From Acidobacteriota bacterium (GTDB lineage: Bacteria; Acidobacteriota; Terriglobia; Acidiferrales; UBA7541), in the NCBI GenBank assembly GCA_016201285.1, contig JACQDE010000025.1, positions 17,357 through 81,356 of the forward strand: a stretch of 64,000 bases of DNA, read 5' to 3'. The translations under genes were made by a program, and so were the position numbers. The notes beneath the pieces were generated by a model, which made no database searches, was not told the DNA's origin, and saw nothing but the letters and a program-made list of their open reading frames with translations. Every line of letters starts with the position of its first letter. Within the stretch, counting starts at the first letter, position 1. Below are positions 35,515-43,498 of this stretch, piece by piece.

Positions 35515-36516
35515 TTAGTAGGCCAGCGATCCCGGCGCCGGGAAGAAGCTGCGGTAGCAAACGACTGTCTCGCCGTCCACCGGGTCCTCATACGCCAGTG
35601 CGTTGAATTCGGCACGGAGCGAGGCGCCCTTCAGCTCGGCGCTGCCTGCGTTGTCAACGCCATACGAGCCTTCCTCGCGGTCGCTGGCAATGGAAAGCTG
35701 CGGGTAGTAGTAGTAGAGCTGCGCGCCGTCAAACGTATCCACAACGAAGATGGCCGACCAGGCGGGGATGAAGGAGCTGCCTTCGCGGCTGGCGAAGCCT
35801 GTGACGCCCTGGACCTTGGCGCCGGAGGCGGGCGCGCCGCCGAGCAGCGGCTGCTCGAGTGTGAGCGTATCCGTGTTGATGGTCTTGATGACGCCGACAT
35901 TGAAAGTTACGCGGCGGACAAAATCCGCGTCGGTCACGCTGCCGGCTGGCACAAACGAAGCCTGGATGCCGGTGCCGATGTAGCCCGATTGGCCGGTGTA
36001 GTCCACGTCCACGGCGACGAATTGGCCGGCCTGAAACTGCGCACCGCCGCCTGCGGTGAGCACAATGCTCGTCGCGGTGGAGCCGCTGCCGAGCGCCACG
36101 GCCGCGGCTGGCGTGCCACCGAGCGGCTGCTGTGCAGCACCGGGCGCAGCCTTCAGGATGTTGAAATGCGTGGTGCCGGTGGCGAGGGCCATCTGCAGCT
36201 TGCCCCACTCGCGAAACTCGAACTCGACACTGCTGCCGATCTCGCCGCGGTACTGTGCACGCACGGCGCCGCGGTAGCCGGAGCGGATTTGGCCGATGCG
36301 GCCCGCGGGCGAGCGCTTGACTTGGTCGATCCAGCCGAGGTCGAACCAGCCGGACGGCGGCGCATTGGTGTCAAAGCGACCCTGCCTCGCCGGATCGTAG
36401 AGAGTGGGCGCCGGCGACGCGCCCTGCACGTACGGCGCGAAAAAGCCGCGGAAGCCCGAGCCGACCAGCAGCATCGGCTTGCGGAACGATTGCACAAGCG
36501 ACTTGGAAATGGGCAT
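35515..36516 (-). CDS. Probable major tail (tube) protein
   Basis: The product is 333 aa. It is beta-rich throughout (for example VRAQYRGEIGSSVEFEF, AGQFVAVDVDYTGQSGYIGTG, DTLTLEQPLLGG), with a conserved-looking C-terminal GETVVCYRSFFPAPG. It lies between the tail-terminator-like and tail-chaperone genes, where siphophage tail-tube genes normally sit. The assignment is by position and secondary-structure feel, not by a named motif. Confidence 0.6.
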   Translation of the reverse strand: MPISKSLVQSFRKPMLLVGSGFRGFFAPYVQGASPAPTLYDPARQGRFDTNAPPSGWFDLGWIDQVKRSPAGRIGQIRSGYRGAVRAQYRGEIGSSVEFEFREWGKLQMALATGTTHFNILKAAPGAAQQPLGGTPAAAVALGSGSTATSIVLTAGGGAQFQAGQFVAVDVDYTGQSGYIGTGIQASFVPAGSVTDADFVRRVTFNVGVIKTINTDTLTLEQPLLGGAPASGAKVQGVTGFASREGSSFIPAWSAIFVVDTFDGAQLYYYYPQLSIASDREEGSYGVDNAGSAELKGASLRAEFNALAYEDPVDGETVVCYRSFFPAPGSLAY

Positions 36517-36555
36517 CGAAGACTCCTTCGTGGAAAATCCTGCCGGGAATCAAGA

Positions 36556-37062
36556 TCAGTTCGGAATCGCTTCCAGGAAAAACGAAACGCTCACCGTGGT
36601 CAACCGTCGGAGCACCCCGCCGTCGGCGATGGTCTGAAGGCCGGGGGTCCACCGCCAGAGCAGGCGGCTGCCAAGCGGAATGGGCGGCACGGCGCTGTGG
36701 TCCAACTTTTCGGTCGAGCCGGGGAAGAGGATTTCAATCACCTCGCGGTCGAGCTGCGCCATCAGACGGCCGCGATCGGCAAACGGACGTTGCAATGACG
36801 CTGTGCCCTGGACAAAATAATCGAGCTGCGCCGTGAGCGAGTAGCGCGGCGCGAGCGTCCCAGAAAACTCACGGACGGCCGGCGCGCCCAGCCAGTGAAT
36901 GTAGAACGTGTTGAAGAAGAGCTTTGGCGGTGGATAGGGCTCGTTTTCGACCACGAGGATAGCCGGGCGTACTACGCCGTCCATGGCGATCGTGCGCGCG
37001 GGGTTTACCGTAGCGAGCCGCGACTGCAGCGCCCGAAAGAAGCTGTCCTTGGCTGCTTGCAT
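36556..37062 (-). CDS. Probable tail terminator/minor tail protein
   Basis: The product is 168 aa. An N-terminal helix (AAKDSFFRALQSRLATVNP) is followed by alternating beta strands (YSLTAQLDYFVQG and VSVSFFLEAIPN at the end). This resembles tail-terminator proteins that cap the tube beneath the neck. It lies upstream of the tail-tube gene. Neck proteins of similar size are alternatives. Confidence 0.45.
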   Translation of the reverse strand: MQAAKDSFFRALQSRLATVNPARTIAMDGVVRPAILVVENEPYPPPKLFFNTFYIHWLGAPAVREFSGTLAPRYSLTAQLDYFVQGTASLQRPFADRGRLMAQLDREVIEILFPGSTEKLDHSAVPPIPLGSRLLWRWTPGLQTIADGGVLRRLTTVSVSFFLEAIPN

Positions 37063-37089
37063 CTCAATTTTGCCCTCGAGTCGGATACT

Positions 37090-37557
37090 CTAGCGTTCGA
37101 AAATGCGCGCCAGCCGCGCCAAGTCACGCTCGCCGAGAACGCCGAGCCAACCCTGACGGTGCGGCGAGCGCGCCCGGCCGAACAAATAGGCGAGCTCCGC
37201 GCTCGCGCCGCGGTCCAGGCGCAATTCCTCAAAAGAGTTGCAGTCGAGTGTCAGAGTGACGCGGCGTAGCTTGGCGCCGCGAACATTTGCGCCAGCCAGT
37301 ACGCAGTCCCACAGTAGCGCGTCGCTCAGGTCCGCGCCGCTGAGGTTGGCGCGATAGAAATTCGTCTTGGTTGCCTGGAGACGTGTGCAGTTGGCCTGCT
37401 TGAATATCGCCTCGGCGGCGAAACAGTTCAGGAATGCTGCGCCGGCGAGGTTGGCCCCCGCGAAGGATGCGCGGTAGAGGTCGGCGGTCTCGAAAACTGC
37501 TCCGGTCAGATCCTTGCCGGAAAAATCCCGGCCGCGCTGATCACCCTGAAATCGCAT
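37090..37557 (-). CDS. Pentapeptide-repeat protein inside the tail module
   Basis: The product is 155 aa. Residues 10-105 follow the A(D/N)Lxx rhythm (DFSGKDLTGAVFETADLYRA, SFAGANLAGAAF, NFYRANLSGADLSDALLW, NVRGAKLRRV), which folds as a right-handed quadrilateral beta-helix. The C-terminal 45 residues are helical and basic (LARLARIFER). Some such proteins mimic DNA and inhibit gyrase. In a tail operon it could instead be a structural or assembly part. It sits between the neck/gp10-like gene and the tail-terminator-like gene on the same strand. Confidence 0.75.
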   Translation of the reverse strand: MRFQGDQRGRDFSGKDLTGAVFETADLYRASFAGANLAGAAFLNCFAAEAIFKQANCTRLQATKTNFYRANLSGADLSDALLWDCVLAGANVRGAKLRRVTLTLDCNSFEELRLDRGASAELAYLFGRARSPHRQGWLGVLGERDLARLARIFER

Positions 37558-37572
37558 TTTGCTCAGGTGCAG

Positions 37573-38022
37573 TCACTCGCTCGCAATCGTCAGGCTTTGC
37601 GCCAACTGCCCGGAGTGGTGGGGCACGGCGGCACGCATTTCTTCCAGAGAATGCGCAGCGGCGGACTGAAGCGCTGCGGCGAAGTGTCTGTCGAGATCCT
37701 CTGCGTTGAGCCAGTTGGCCGGCCTGGCAACCGCGTCGCGCAACTGAGCAAGAAACTCCGGCGCGTGCACGCGAATAAATCCCTGCGGTGCATGCGCAGA
37801 AACGATCACTTGTGCGCCGCTCTCCGAGTCCACGGCGGACACGGTTCGCCCACCTGAGTGCGGCCAGGGGCGCTGGCCGGCGACGCTGCCGTACTCGATG
37901 ACGCGGGCGTAGGCGGCCGCGCCCGGATTGTCCACTCCGATGGCTGCTGTCCGAGTTTCGAGTGAAGCCAATTCTTCGAAACGGGCGCTGAGTTCGCTGA
38001 GGCTGATCGTTCGAATCCGCAT
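37573..38022 (-). CDS. HK97-gp10-like neck/minor tail protein
   Basis: The product is 149 aa. DNPGAAAYARVIEYGSVAGQ followed by RPWPH resembles the conserved region of gp10/neck family proteins, in which an 'xxVEFGT...ARPF' block is usual. The C-terminal helix (AALQSAAAHSLEEMRAAVPH) ends in SGQLAQSLTIASE. It is adjacent to the other connector genes; its stop and the next start are spaced for coupling. Confidence 0.55.
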   Translation of the reverse strand: MRIRTISLSELSARFEELASLETRTAAIGVDNPGAAAYARVIEYGSVAGQRPWPHSGGRTVSAVDSESGAQVIVSAHAPQGFIRVHAPEFLAQLRDAVARPANWLNAEDLDRHFAAALQSAAAHSLEEMRAAVPHHSGQLAQSLTIASE

Positions 38023-38460
38023 CTATTGCGCCTCGAGTGGTGCGTCGCAGAGCAGTTGCCAGGCGTAGGTATCGTCGCCGGCATCGAGCGGCCGAATGCT
38101 GCGAATGCGGCAGATTTGCCCGCCGATCAAAAGGCCCGCTGCCGATTCGAAAACCTGCTTCGACGCATCCAGTGCCTGCGCTGCGGCGATGGAGCGGGCA
38201 AACTCATCGCTCAACAGAATCTCTCTCGCGCCCTGGCGGAATTGCCCGGCAAGTGTTTGCAGTTCTTCCGCAGTCAGCTCGCGGACGTAGGAGCGCGGCG
38301 CCGGATAGTCCACGTAACTATCCGGAGCGGACGGCAGGATGCCGAGATCGCTCGCCGGATCGGTGGCTGGCGCGAGAAAGCGCACGGTGACAGAGCCGCC
38401 GGCGCGGAGAGCCAGCAGCGGCTCCACCCAGCGCCGCGCTGCAGGTGAATATCCGAGCAT
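38023..38460 (-). CDS. Probable head-tail joining (stopper) protein
   Basis: The product is 145 aa and directly abuts the gp10-like gene. It lies two bases after the connector gene's stop. It is beta-rich at both ends (GSVTVRFLAPAT, CRIRSIRPLDAGDDTYAWQL) with a central helical part (AEELQTLAGQFRQGAREIL). The position and size fit a stopper or closure protein. No named motif was recognised. Confidence 0.45.
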   Translation of the reverse strand: MLGYSPAARRWVEPLLALRAGGSVTVRFLAPATDPASDLGILPSAPDSYVDYPAPRSYVRELTAEELQTLAGQFRQGAREILLSDEFARSIAAAQALDASKQVFESAAGLLIGGQICRIRSIRPLDAGDDTYAWQLLCDAPLEAQ

Positions 38461-38462
38461 GG

Positions 38463-39089
38463 TCAGTTCAGGCGCACCGCGACGAACGGCGCGACCAGCC
38501 GGCGTGTGTCCTCATCCAGCAGCGAGCCCGCGAAATACTCGAGCTGCAGCCGGTCAAGCCGCGCCGCCTGGACGTTGACTGCGGGGTGCGATTCGACATT
38601 GCGAATGATCTGCGCGCAGGCCAGCTTTACAGCCTCGGGCGGTTCAGCGTAGCCTGCGTTGTAGGTCAGCTCGACTTCCGAGTACGGCACGCCGAAAATC
38701 CCTGCCGGCAACCAGAGCTCGCCGGTCGCCGCGTTGTAGTCCACCTGCGCCGGATCGAGAGTGACCCATTCGGGCGGGCCTCCGAACGGCACGATCATCT
38801 CCGCCAGGGAAGCGGCGTTCGGACCGCGTAGCAGCCCGTGGCGCGCGCGAACGAGCACGAAGGGCGTCTGCTGTCCCTGCGGCACAGCGAGCGGAGTGAA
38901 GGTGGCGCGCGTCACGGGGCGGCCGCCGGGCAGGCGGTTGCGCTCGGTGTACTGCGCCACCAGCAACGAGGCGCGCTGGCAGAACGAGTCCACCAGGTCG
39001 CTCGCCACGCGGACGAGCGCCGGGTCGGTCGAATCCGCCAGCGCGTAGGCGGGGAACTCCGCCGTCGTGAGATAGAGGTTGCCGGGCAT
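38463..39089 (-). CDS. Probable head-tail connector (gp6-like) protein
   Basis: The product is 208 aa. Helical parts such as LVRVASDLVDSFCQRASLL and PPEAVKLACAQIIRNVESHP flank a beta insertion (EVELTYNAGYAEPPEAV). The AGYxEPPxxVKxAC pattern is common in gp6-type connectors. It is located just downstream of the major capsid gene, as expected for an adaptor ring. Confidence 0.6.
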   Translation of the reverse strand: MPGNLYLTTAEFPAYALADSTDPALVRVASDLVDSFCQRASLLVAQYTERNRLPGGRPVTRATFTPLAVPQGQQTPFVLVRARHGLLRGPNAASLAEMIVPFGGPPEWVTLDPAQVDYNAATGELWLPAGIFGVPYSEVELTYNAGYAEPPEAVKLACAQIIRNVESHPAVNVQAARLDRLQLEYFAGSLLDEDTRRLVAPFVAVRLN

Positions 39090-39101
39090 GTTTCTCCGGG
39101 A

Positions 39102-40064
39102 TTACCGCGTGAAGCGCAGCCGCTTGTGGGCGTAGGCCGCGCCTTTGGCCACCACCGCGCCGAATTTCACAGCGACGTGCTGCGAAGCCAGCGAGCTGGG
39201 CAGCCCGAGCTGGAAGACACGCGCGTTCGGGTCAGTGAGCCAGTGATACTCGACCATGTCCTCGCTCACGATGACCACGTCGTGAATCGTGTTCGGCCCG
39301 CTCGGAGTGGTCGGAATCGCCCAATCGGGGATCAGCGGCAGCGTGCCGGCCTGCGTGGCCAGCTCCTTCACGGTGATGCCCCCCTCGATCTGCCGCGAGG
39401 AGAGGATGACGTTGTAAATAGACTTCATCTCCTGGTCAATCAGGTCGAGTGTGACCGGGTTGGCATAGATGGCGCTGGGGCGTGCCTCGAAGTCGTTGCG
39501 CGCGATCATGTTTGTCACTTGGGTTTTGACGTTGTCAACGAACGATGCCGTCAGACTGGTGATGCTCACCGCGGAGCCGGCGTCGCTGATCTGCTGCAGC
39601 ACGCCGTAGTATTCGAGCGTGGTCGGCGTGGTGAAGCTGGTGTCGGTGCCTGTCCACAGCGCCTGGTCGTGTTTCCGCAGGACGCTGTCAATCGTGTCGG
39701 CCAAGTCCTTGGCCTCGAGATAGGCGAACTGGGCCTGCTGGCGCGTTACCTCGACGTCGAACAGCGAGAAGTTGATCTGCGCGACGATGGACTTGAGCGG
39801 CAGCATCTTTTCCACGCGCGTCGGTGAACCCGCCGCAGGGCTGATGGAGCGCGGGTCCACGAACGCGGCGGCCGCGTTGATGGCGGTCTGCTCGAAGAAG
39901 CGCGAGGGGTGGCCGGTCGCGGGCACCTGCTTGATCCGCTGGCCGAAGGCGCCGCGGCGGCGCACCATGTCAGTAATCTCGTTTTGGTAGCGGTTAACTT
40001 CGATCGCGCCCGGCCCCAGGAAATCCGCGGCGGCCGCGATGTCAATGAATTGTCCTTTGTTCAT
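39102..40064 (-). CDS. Major capsid protein (HK97-fold candidate)
   Basis: The product is 320 aa. It follows the protease/scaffold gene and precedes the connector genes, the classical capsid position. Internal blocks such as MLPLKSIVAQINFSLFDVEVTRQQAQFAYLEA, DTIDSVLRKHDQALWTG and SAIYANPVTLDLIDQEMKSI suit an HK97-type shell protein with an N-terminal arm. There is no separate N-terminal scaffolding delta domain, consistent with the scaffold encoded upstream. Confidence 0.75.
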   Translation of the reverse strand: MNKGQFIDIAAAADFLGPGAIEVNRYQNEITDMVRRRGAFGQRIKQVPATGHPSRFFEQTAINAAAAFVDPRSISPAAGSPTRVEKMLPLKSIVAQINFSLFDVEVTRQQAQFAYLEAKDLADTIDSVLRKHDQALWTGTDTSFTTPTTLEYYGVLQQISDAGSAVSITSLTASFVDNVKTQVTNMIARNDFEARPSAIYANPVTLDLIDQEMKSIYNVILSSRQIEGGITVKELATQAGTLPLIPDWAIPTTPSGPNTIHDVVIVSEDMVEYHWLTDPNARVFQLGLPSSLASQHVAVKFGAVVAKGAAYAHKRLRFTR

Positions 40065-40141
40065 GTTCTCCCTCGATGATTGAGATTCCGGATGGGATTT
40101 GTTGCGGCGGCGTGCCGCCGGGACCGAAAGAAAGCGCTGAG

Positions 40142-40591
40142 TTACAGCAGCGCGCCGGCGCGCGCGAGTTGCGACTTGATGGCCATGCGCTGCTCAATTG
40201 GGAGGCCTTCGAGCGCTTTGTCGAGCACCAGCACGTCCACTTGGCCGTTCGGCCCGACGGCGTCGGGCGTCACGCCCGACTTCGCCAGCAGCGTGAGCAC
40301 CTGTGGCGGCACGGTCTTGCGCGCGGCCTGCGCGGCGAAACGGTCGGACTGGGCGCGCAGTGCTTCGTTCTGGCGGCGCAGTTCGTCGGAGGCGCGGCTC
40401 AGCTCTTCGACGCGCGTCTCGAGTTCGGCGGGCCCGGACTGCGGCCGCGGGTTGATTTCCAGCAGGCGGACCACTGTTTCCTGCGCGGCCCGCAGCTCTT
40501 CGATCGATGCGCGCAGGCCGGAGAATTCCGCCGCGAGCGTGCGGCTCGACTGCGCAAGCAGGTCCAGGGTCTGTGTGATCTTCTCGTCCAT
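40142..40591 (-). CDS. Nested scaffold protein from an internal start
   Basis: The in-frame ATG at 40591 is preceded by GAGGAGAGACC, a stronger ribosome site than many real genes here. The 149-aa product (MDEKITQTLDLLAQSS onward) is all helix and coiled coil plus a compact C-terminus, with no protease residues. This mirrors lambda C/Nu3, in which scaffold is made from the 3' part of the protease gene. Confidence 0.6.
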   Translation of the reverse strand: MDEKITQTLDLLAQSSRTLAAEFSGLRASIEELRAAQETVVRLLEINPRPQSGPAELETRVEELSRASDELRRQNEALRAQSDRFAAQAARKTVPPQVLTLLAKSGVTPDAVGPNGQVDVLVLDKALEGLPIEQRMAIKSQLARAGALL

Positions 40592-41161
40592 GGTCTCTCC
40601 TCGTGTTGTGAAATTCAGGGGAAGCTGTTTGGGGCCGACGGAAGCGGCTGCGAGAGAGGTGGCCTGGTAAGCGGCGGCGCTGCGCTCCAGGATGGCTGCG
40701 CCCGTGAAGACAACTCGCTCCAGCACCCACACGGCCGCGTTCGGGTTGGCCACGCGCACGCCCGTAACCTCATAGGACATTCCTAGGCGTTCGCGTTGCG
40801 CGCGGATCTCGCTGAGGATGTCGGGAAAATCCTTGCCGAAAAGATGGCCGCCGACCTCCAGCCGGTCGCTGACGATTTCCGCGCGGGTGATGACGCCGAT
40901 CTTGCGCCGCACGTCGTGGCCGCGGAGGCCGGGTGCGAAATCCACGGCCATGCCGAGCAGGCTGGGCAGCGCGCGCTCCGCAGCCGCGCGGGTGAGCAAC
41001 ACGCGATGGCCTGCGGCGCCGCTCGGCGCGCGATCGCTCGGCGTGTCCAGGCGCGTCAACACGCCGCTGAACGGCACGCGATTCGGGTGCTCGGGAAAGT
41101 CCGGGATCTCCAACGCCATCGCTTCCAGGCGAATCCCGGTTGCTGTGTGTTTCTTTCGCAT
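40142..41161 (-). CDS. Prohead protease fused to a scaffold-like C-terminal half
   Basis: The product is 339 aa from an ATG at 41161 preceded by GAGGAGGGAA. The N-terminal domain (about 15-165) matches the U9/Mu-I type prohead-protease layout, with a His near 82 (GHDVRRKIGVI) and a Ser near 129 (LGMSYEVTGV). The C-terminal half (about 190-339) is Glu/Arg/Ala coiled coil typical of scaffolding protein. An internal start at 40591 with a strong ribosome site would produce the scaffold alone. It lies between portal and capsid, as expected. Confidence 0.7.
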   Translation of the reverse strand: MRKKHTATGIRLEAMALEIPDFPEHPNRVPFSGVLTRLDTPSDRAPSGAAGHRVLLTRAAAERALPSLLGMAVDFAPGLRGHDVRRKIGVITRAEIVSDRLEVGGHLFGKDFPDILSEIRAQRERLGMSYEVTGVRVANPNAAVWVLERVVFTGAAILERSAAAYQATSLAAASVGPKQLPLNFTTRGETMDEKITQTLDLLAQSSRTLAAEFSGLRASIEELRAAQETVVRLLEINPRPQSGPAELETRVEELSRASDELRRQNEALRAQSDRFAAQAARKTVPPQVLTLLAKSGVTPDAVGPNGQVDVLVLDKALEGLPIEQRMAIKSQLARAGALL

Positions 41162-41169
41162 TTCCCTCC

Positions 41170-41586
41170 TCATTGGCCGCTGGTAACAGGAGGCTGACCG
41201 CTGCTGCGAATCAGCGCCTGCCGCTGCGTGTACGTCAGCGCCCCCCAACCGCCGGAAAGCGCGGGCAGGCTGCGGCGCAGGCGCACCTCGTCGGGCAGGA
41301 ACACGTCGCTGCGCAAGAGGATTTCGTCAATCTCGGCTTGCGCGCGCTCGTTGAAGACTTCGAGGTCTTCGAAGACGAATTCCAAGTCGCTCCAGCCGAG
41401 CCGCCGGCCAAGGATTTCCCGCGTGATGTGCTCGGCGTAGAGCCGGGCCGTGGGCACCACGGCGGTGCGGAAGGCTTCTTCGAGCAGCGGCGCGGCGGTC
41501 GAACGGTTGATGTCCTGCTCGAGCCCGAGCAGAAGCGGCGGCAGGTCAAACGCGTCCGCAATGATGCGGATCAGGAAGCGCTGCAT
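41170..41586 (-). pseudogene. Portal protein, C-terminal fragment
   Basis: The fragment is 138 aa. QRFLIRIIADAFDLPPLLLG and then DINRSTAAPLLEEAF are the typical C-terminal blocks of HK97-type portals. Its ATG at 41586 lies inside the end of the N-terminal fragment, and the proper continuation needs one more base: EWQRFL would be read if a G were present near 41582-41586. The fragment ends just before the protease gene. Confidence 0.75.
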
Positions 41587-42428
41587 TCCAGGCGCAGGTC
41601 GCGGTCAGAACCTTCGCCGAAGCGGAGCACTTCCGGCTTGGACGGCAGATTGGCGATGATGGGCACCTTACCGGTGCCTTCGATTTCGTTTTGCCACCAG
41701 GAGATCACTTTGTCGTAGCTCGTCGGGGGCATCTCCGCGAGCCACAGCGCGTATTGCACGACGGTGTTGGAGGCGAGCCGCGCGGCGTAATCCTGCGCTC
41801 CGAGCAGCCAGGTGATCGTTTCGAAGGCCACTTCCAGCCGGCCGAGCCCAAAGGGCGTGTGCGTGCGCGGATTTAGGCGAATATAGAGCAGCTCTTCATT
41901 GCGCAGGTCCACGCGCTGCCCCCACGGCGTCACTTGCGCGTAGCGCGGTTCTTCATCGTTGCCGGACCAGCCGGCATAGATGCGGATCGTCGCGCCATCC
42001 ACAGGCCAAAGCAACAGCGGCCGGCGCGGGTCGGTGGTGAGCTGCACTTCCATTGCGCCCCAGCCGCCGACGACCACATCTTCAATCACCTGCTCGGTGA
42101 AGGTGCGAAAGCTGTCGTCGGTGTTGGGCGCGTCGAAGTTGGCCGCAAGAATGGCGATGCGCGGATCGTCCGCGCCGGCTACGGGGCCGGCGCCCTTGCG
42201 CTGAATTCGCCAGCGCATCCCGGCGATGCGGTCCTTGATGGTATTGATGGCCTTGCGCGCCACCGGTGTCTCGGCGAACCGGCGCAGGTTGACGGGAGTC
42301 GGCTTGGGCAGCGGCTGGCGCACGATGCTGTGAACGGCGGCCGGCAGCACGAGCGTCTTGCGTGTTTCTTGACCGGTAAGGGATTCCCAGGCGCGGCGAA
42401 GGGCCGCGCGAATTTGTGAAGTTTTCAT
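41571..42428 (-). pseudogene. Portal protein, N-terminal fragment
   Basis: The fragment is 285 aa, MKTSQIRAALRRAW onward. The portal-like core includes PVARKAINTIKDRIAGMRW, EELLYIRLNPRTHTPFGLGR, VAFETITWLLGAQDYAAR and DKVISWWQNEIEGTGKVPII. The frame then reads LECSAS and stops at 41571, while the next frame carries the conserved QRFLIRIIADAF. No Shine-Dalgarno precedes the ATG at 42428; instead a 9-bp hairpin (42446-42467) with a T-rich tail ends 17 bases upstream. Confidence 0.75.
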
Positions 42429-42600
42429 CGCGTCAAAAAGAAAATGGGGCGTGCGCTGGCACGCCCCGCGGAGGCTGCTACAACAGAAAACCCCGGAGGG
42501 GCTTCCTCCGGGGTCGTCTTCTTCAACCCTCTATACTTTCAGTATATCATACGGAAGAGGGTTATTATTCGCTTCAGCGAAAATTTCTTTTCCTGTCATT
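42429..42600 (-). promoter_or_regulatory. Leader of the phage late operon with four inverted repeats
   Basis: In about 170 bases before the portal start are hairpins at 42446-42467 (GGGGCGTGC), 42491-42513 (CCCCGGAGG), 42525-42563 (AACCCTC/GAGGGTT, enclosing the palindrome TATACTTTCAGTATA at 42532-42546) and 42568-42581 (TTCGCT/AGCGAA). On the minus strand TATACT (42546-42541) could be a -10 box. The two hairpins nearest the portal start have T-rich minus-strand tails, like attenuators. Confidence 0.5.
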
Positions 42601-42644
42601 TCAATCACTTAACGCAAAATTCCGCTCGACCCCCCCTTGACAAG

Positions 42645-42670
42645 AAAAAGCCGCGTCCCGCGAGGGCGCG
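42645..42670 (-). terminator. Terminator of the HipA/DUF3037 pair
   Basis: On the minus strand a GC stem (42670-42664 with 42659-42652, one bulged base) is followed by a five-T run (42649-42645), 12 bases after the DUF3037 stop. Confidence 0.7.
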
Positions 42671-42682
42671 TTTTTCGCGCTT

Positions 42683-43495
42683 TCATTTGAGTATTGGGCG
42701 CAACCGATTGGCGTACTCGTCCAGCCGCGGCACGGGTACAAGCTCGATCTCTTGCTCGGCCAGCACCTGCGCGACAAACTGATGGCGGTCGTTGTCGCTG
42801 CGCGGTTCGACCTCTGTGATCGCAGCGAAGCGGCAATCGGCCACCCGCGCCCGGATGCGCTCGGCCGTGAAGGCAAACTCCTTCGCCTGCCGCGGATCGC
42901 GTGCCAGCGCAATCGTGTGCACAAAGCCGCGCGTGCCGTTGCTGCGGTAGGCAAAGTCGATGCGCAGCGGATCGCCGGGAAACGTGTACTCCGCAACGCG
43001 AATGCTTTTCTGCAAGCGGCTCAGAATGCCGCTGCGGCGAAACGCTTCGCTGGCGCGCGCGCGGATGCCGGCGCGGCTGTCTGGAGCTTCCGCGGCGGCG
43101 CGGACGCGGTAGCGCGGTGGCGCAACGTGGTCGGCATAGAGCCGCTCCATCTCGGCGTCAAAGTCCGTGGAGAGCACCGCCTTTTGAGGGCTGAGCTGTA
43201 ACAGGTTGGAGAGCGTGTCATCCAGATGCTTCAGGAATCCGGCCGCGCCTTCTGTGTGCGCGGAGGCCTGCGCTTCCAGGTCGGTCTGAAGAGCGCGCAG
43301 CAGGCTTTCCTCCGCGTCGAAGCGTAGCTTGCGCAGCCGCGCGAACACTTCGTCCTCCTCGATCATGCGCACGCGCAGCGCATTGCGCTCAGGATCGTGC
43401 AGCAGCACGCCGACGTTGAGCCACTCGTCGCGAATCAGGTTCGGCGTGTACCGCAGAATGCGGTAGGTGAACGTCTGCATCGATTCTTGGCTCAT
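42683..43495 (-). CDS. DUF3037 family protein, partner of the HipA-like kinase
   Basis: The product is 270 aa. The N-terminus (FTYRILRYTPNLIRDEWLNVGVLLHDP) is the classic DUF3037 signature; the rest is mixed alpha/beta with DLEAQASAHTEGAAGFLKHLDD and VHTIALARDPRQAKEFAF. It starts three bases after the HipA-like stop. DUF3037 genes are often found next to HipA-kinase genes in bacteria, and the pair is thought of as a possible toxin-antitoxin-like or regulatory unit; that role is not proven. The pair has its own terminator. Confidence 0.85.
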   Translation of the reverse strand: MSQESMQTFTYRILRYTPNLIRDEWLNVGVLLHDPERNALRVRMIEEDEVFARLRKLRFDAEESLLRALQTDLEAQASAHTEGAAGFLKHLDDTLSNLLQLSPQKAVLSTDFDAEMERLYADHVAPPRYRVRAAAEAPDSRAGIRARASEAFRRSGILSRLQKSIRVAEYTFPGDPLRIDFAYRSNGTRGFVHTIALARDPRQAKEFAFTAERIRARVADCRFAAITEVEPRSDNDRHQFVAQVLAEQEIELVPVPRLDEYANRLRPILK

Positions 43496-43498
43496 GGT

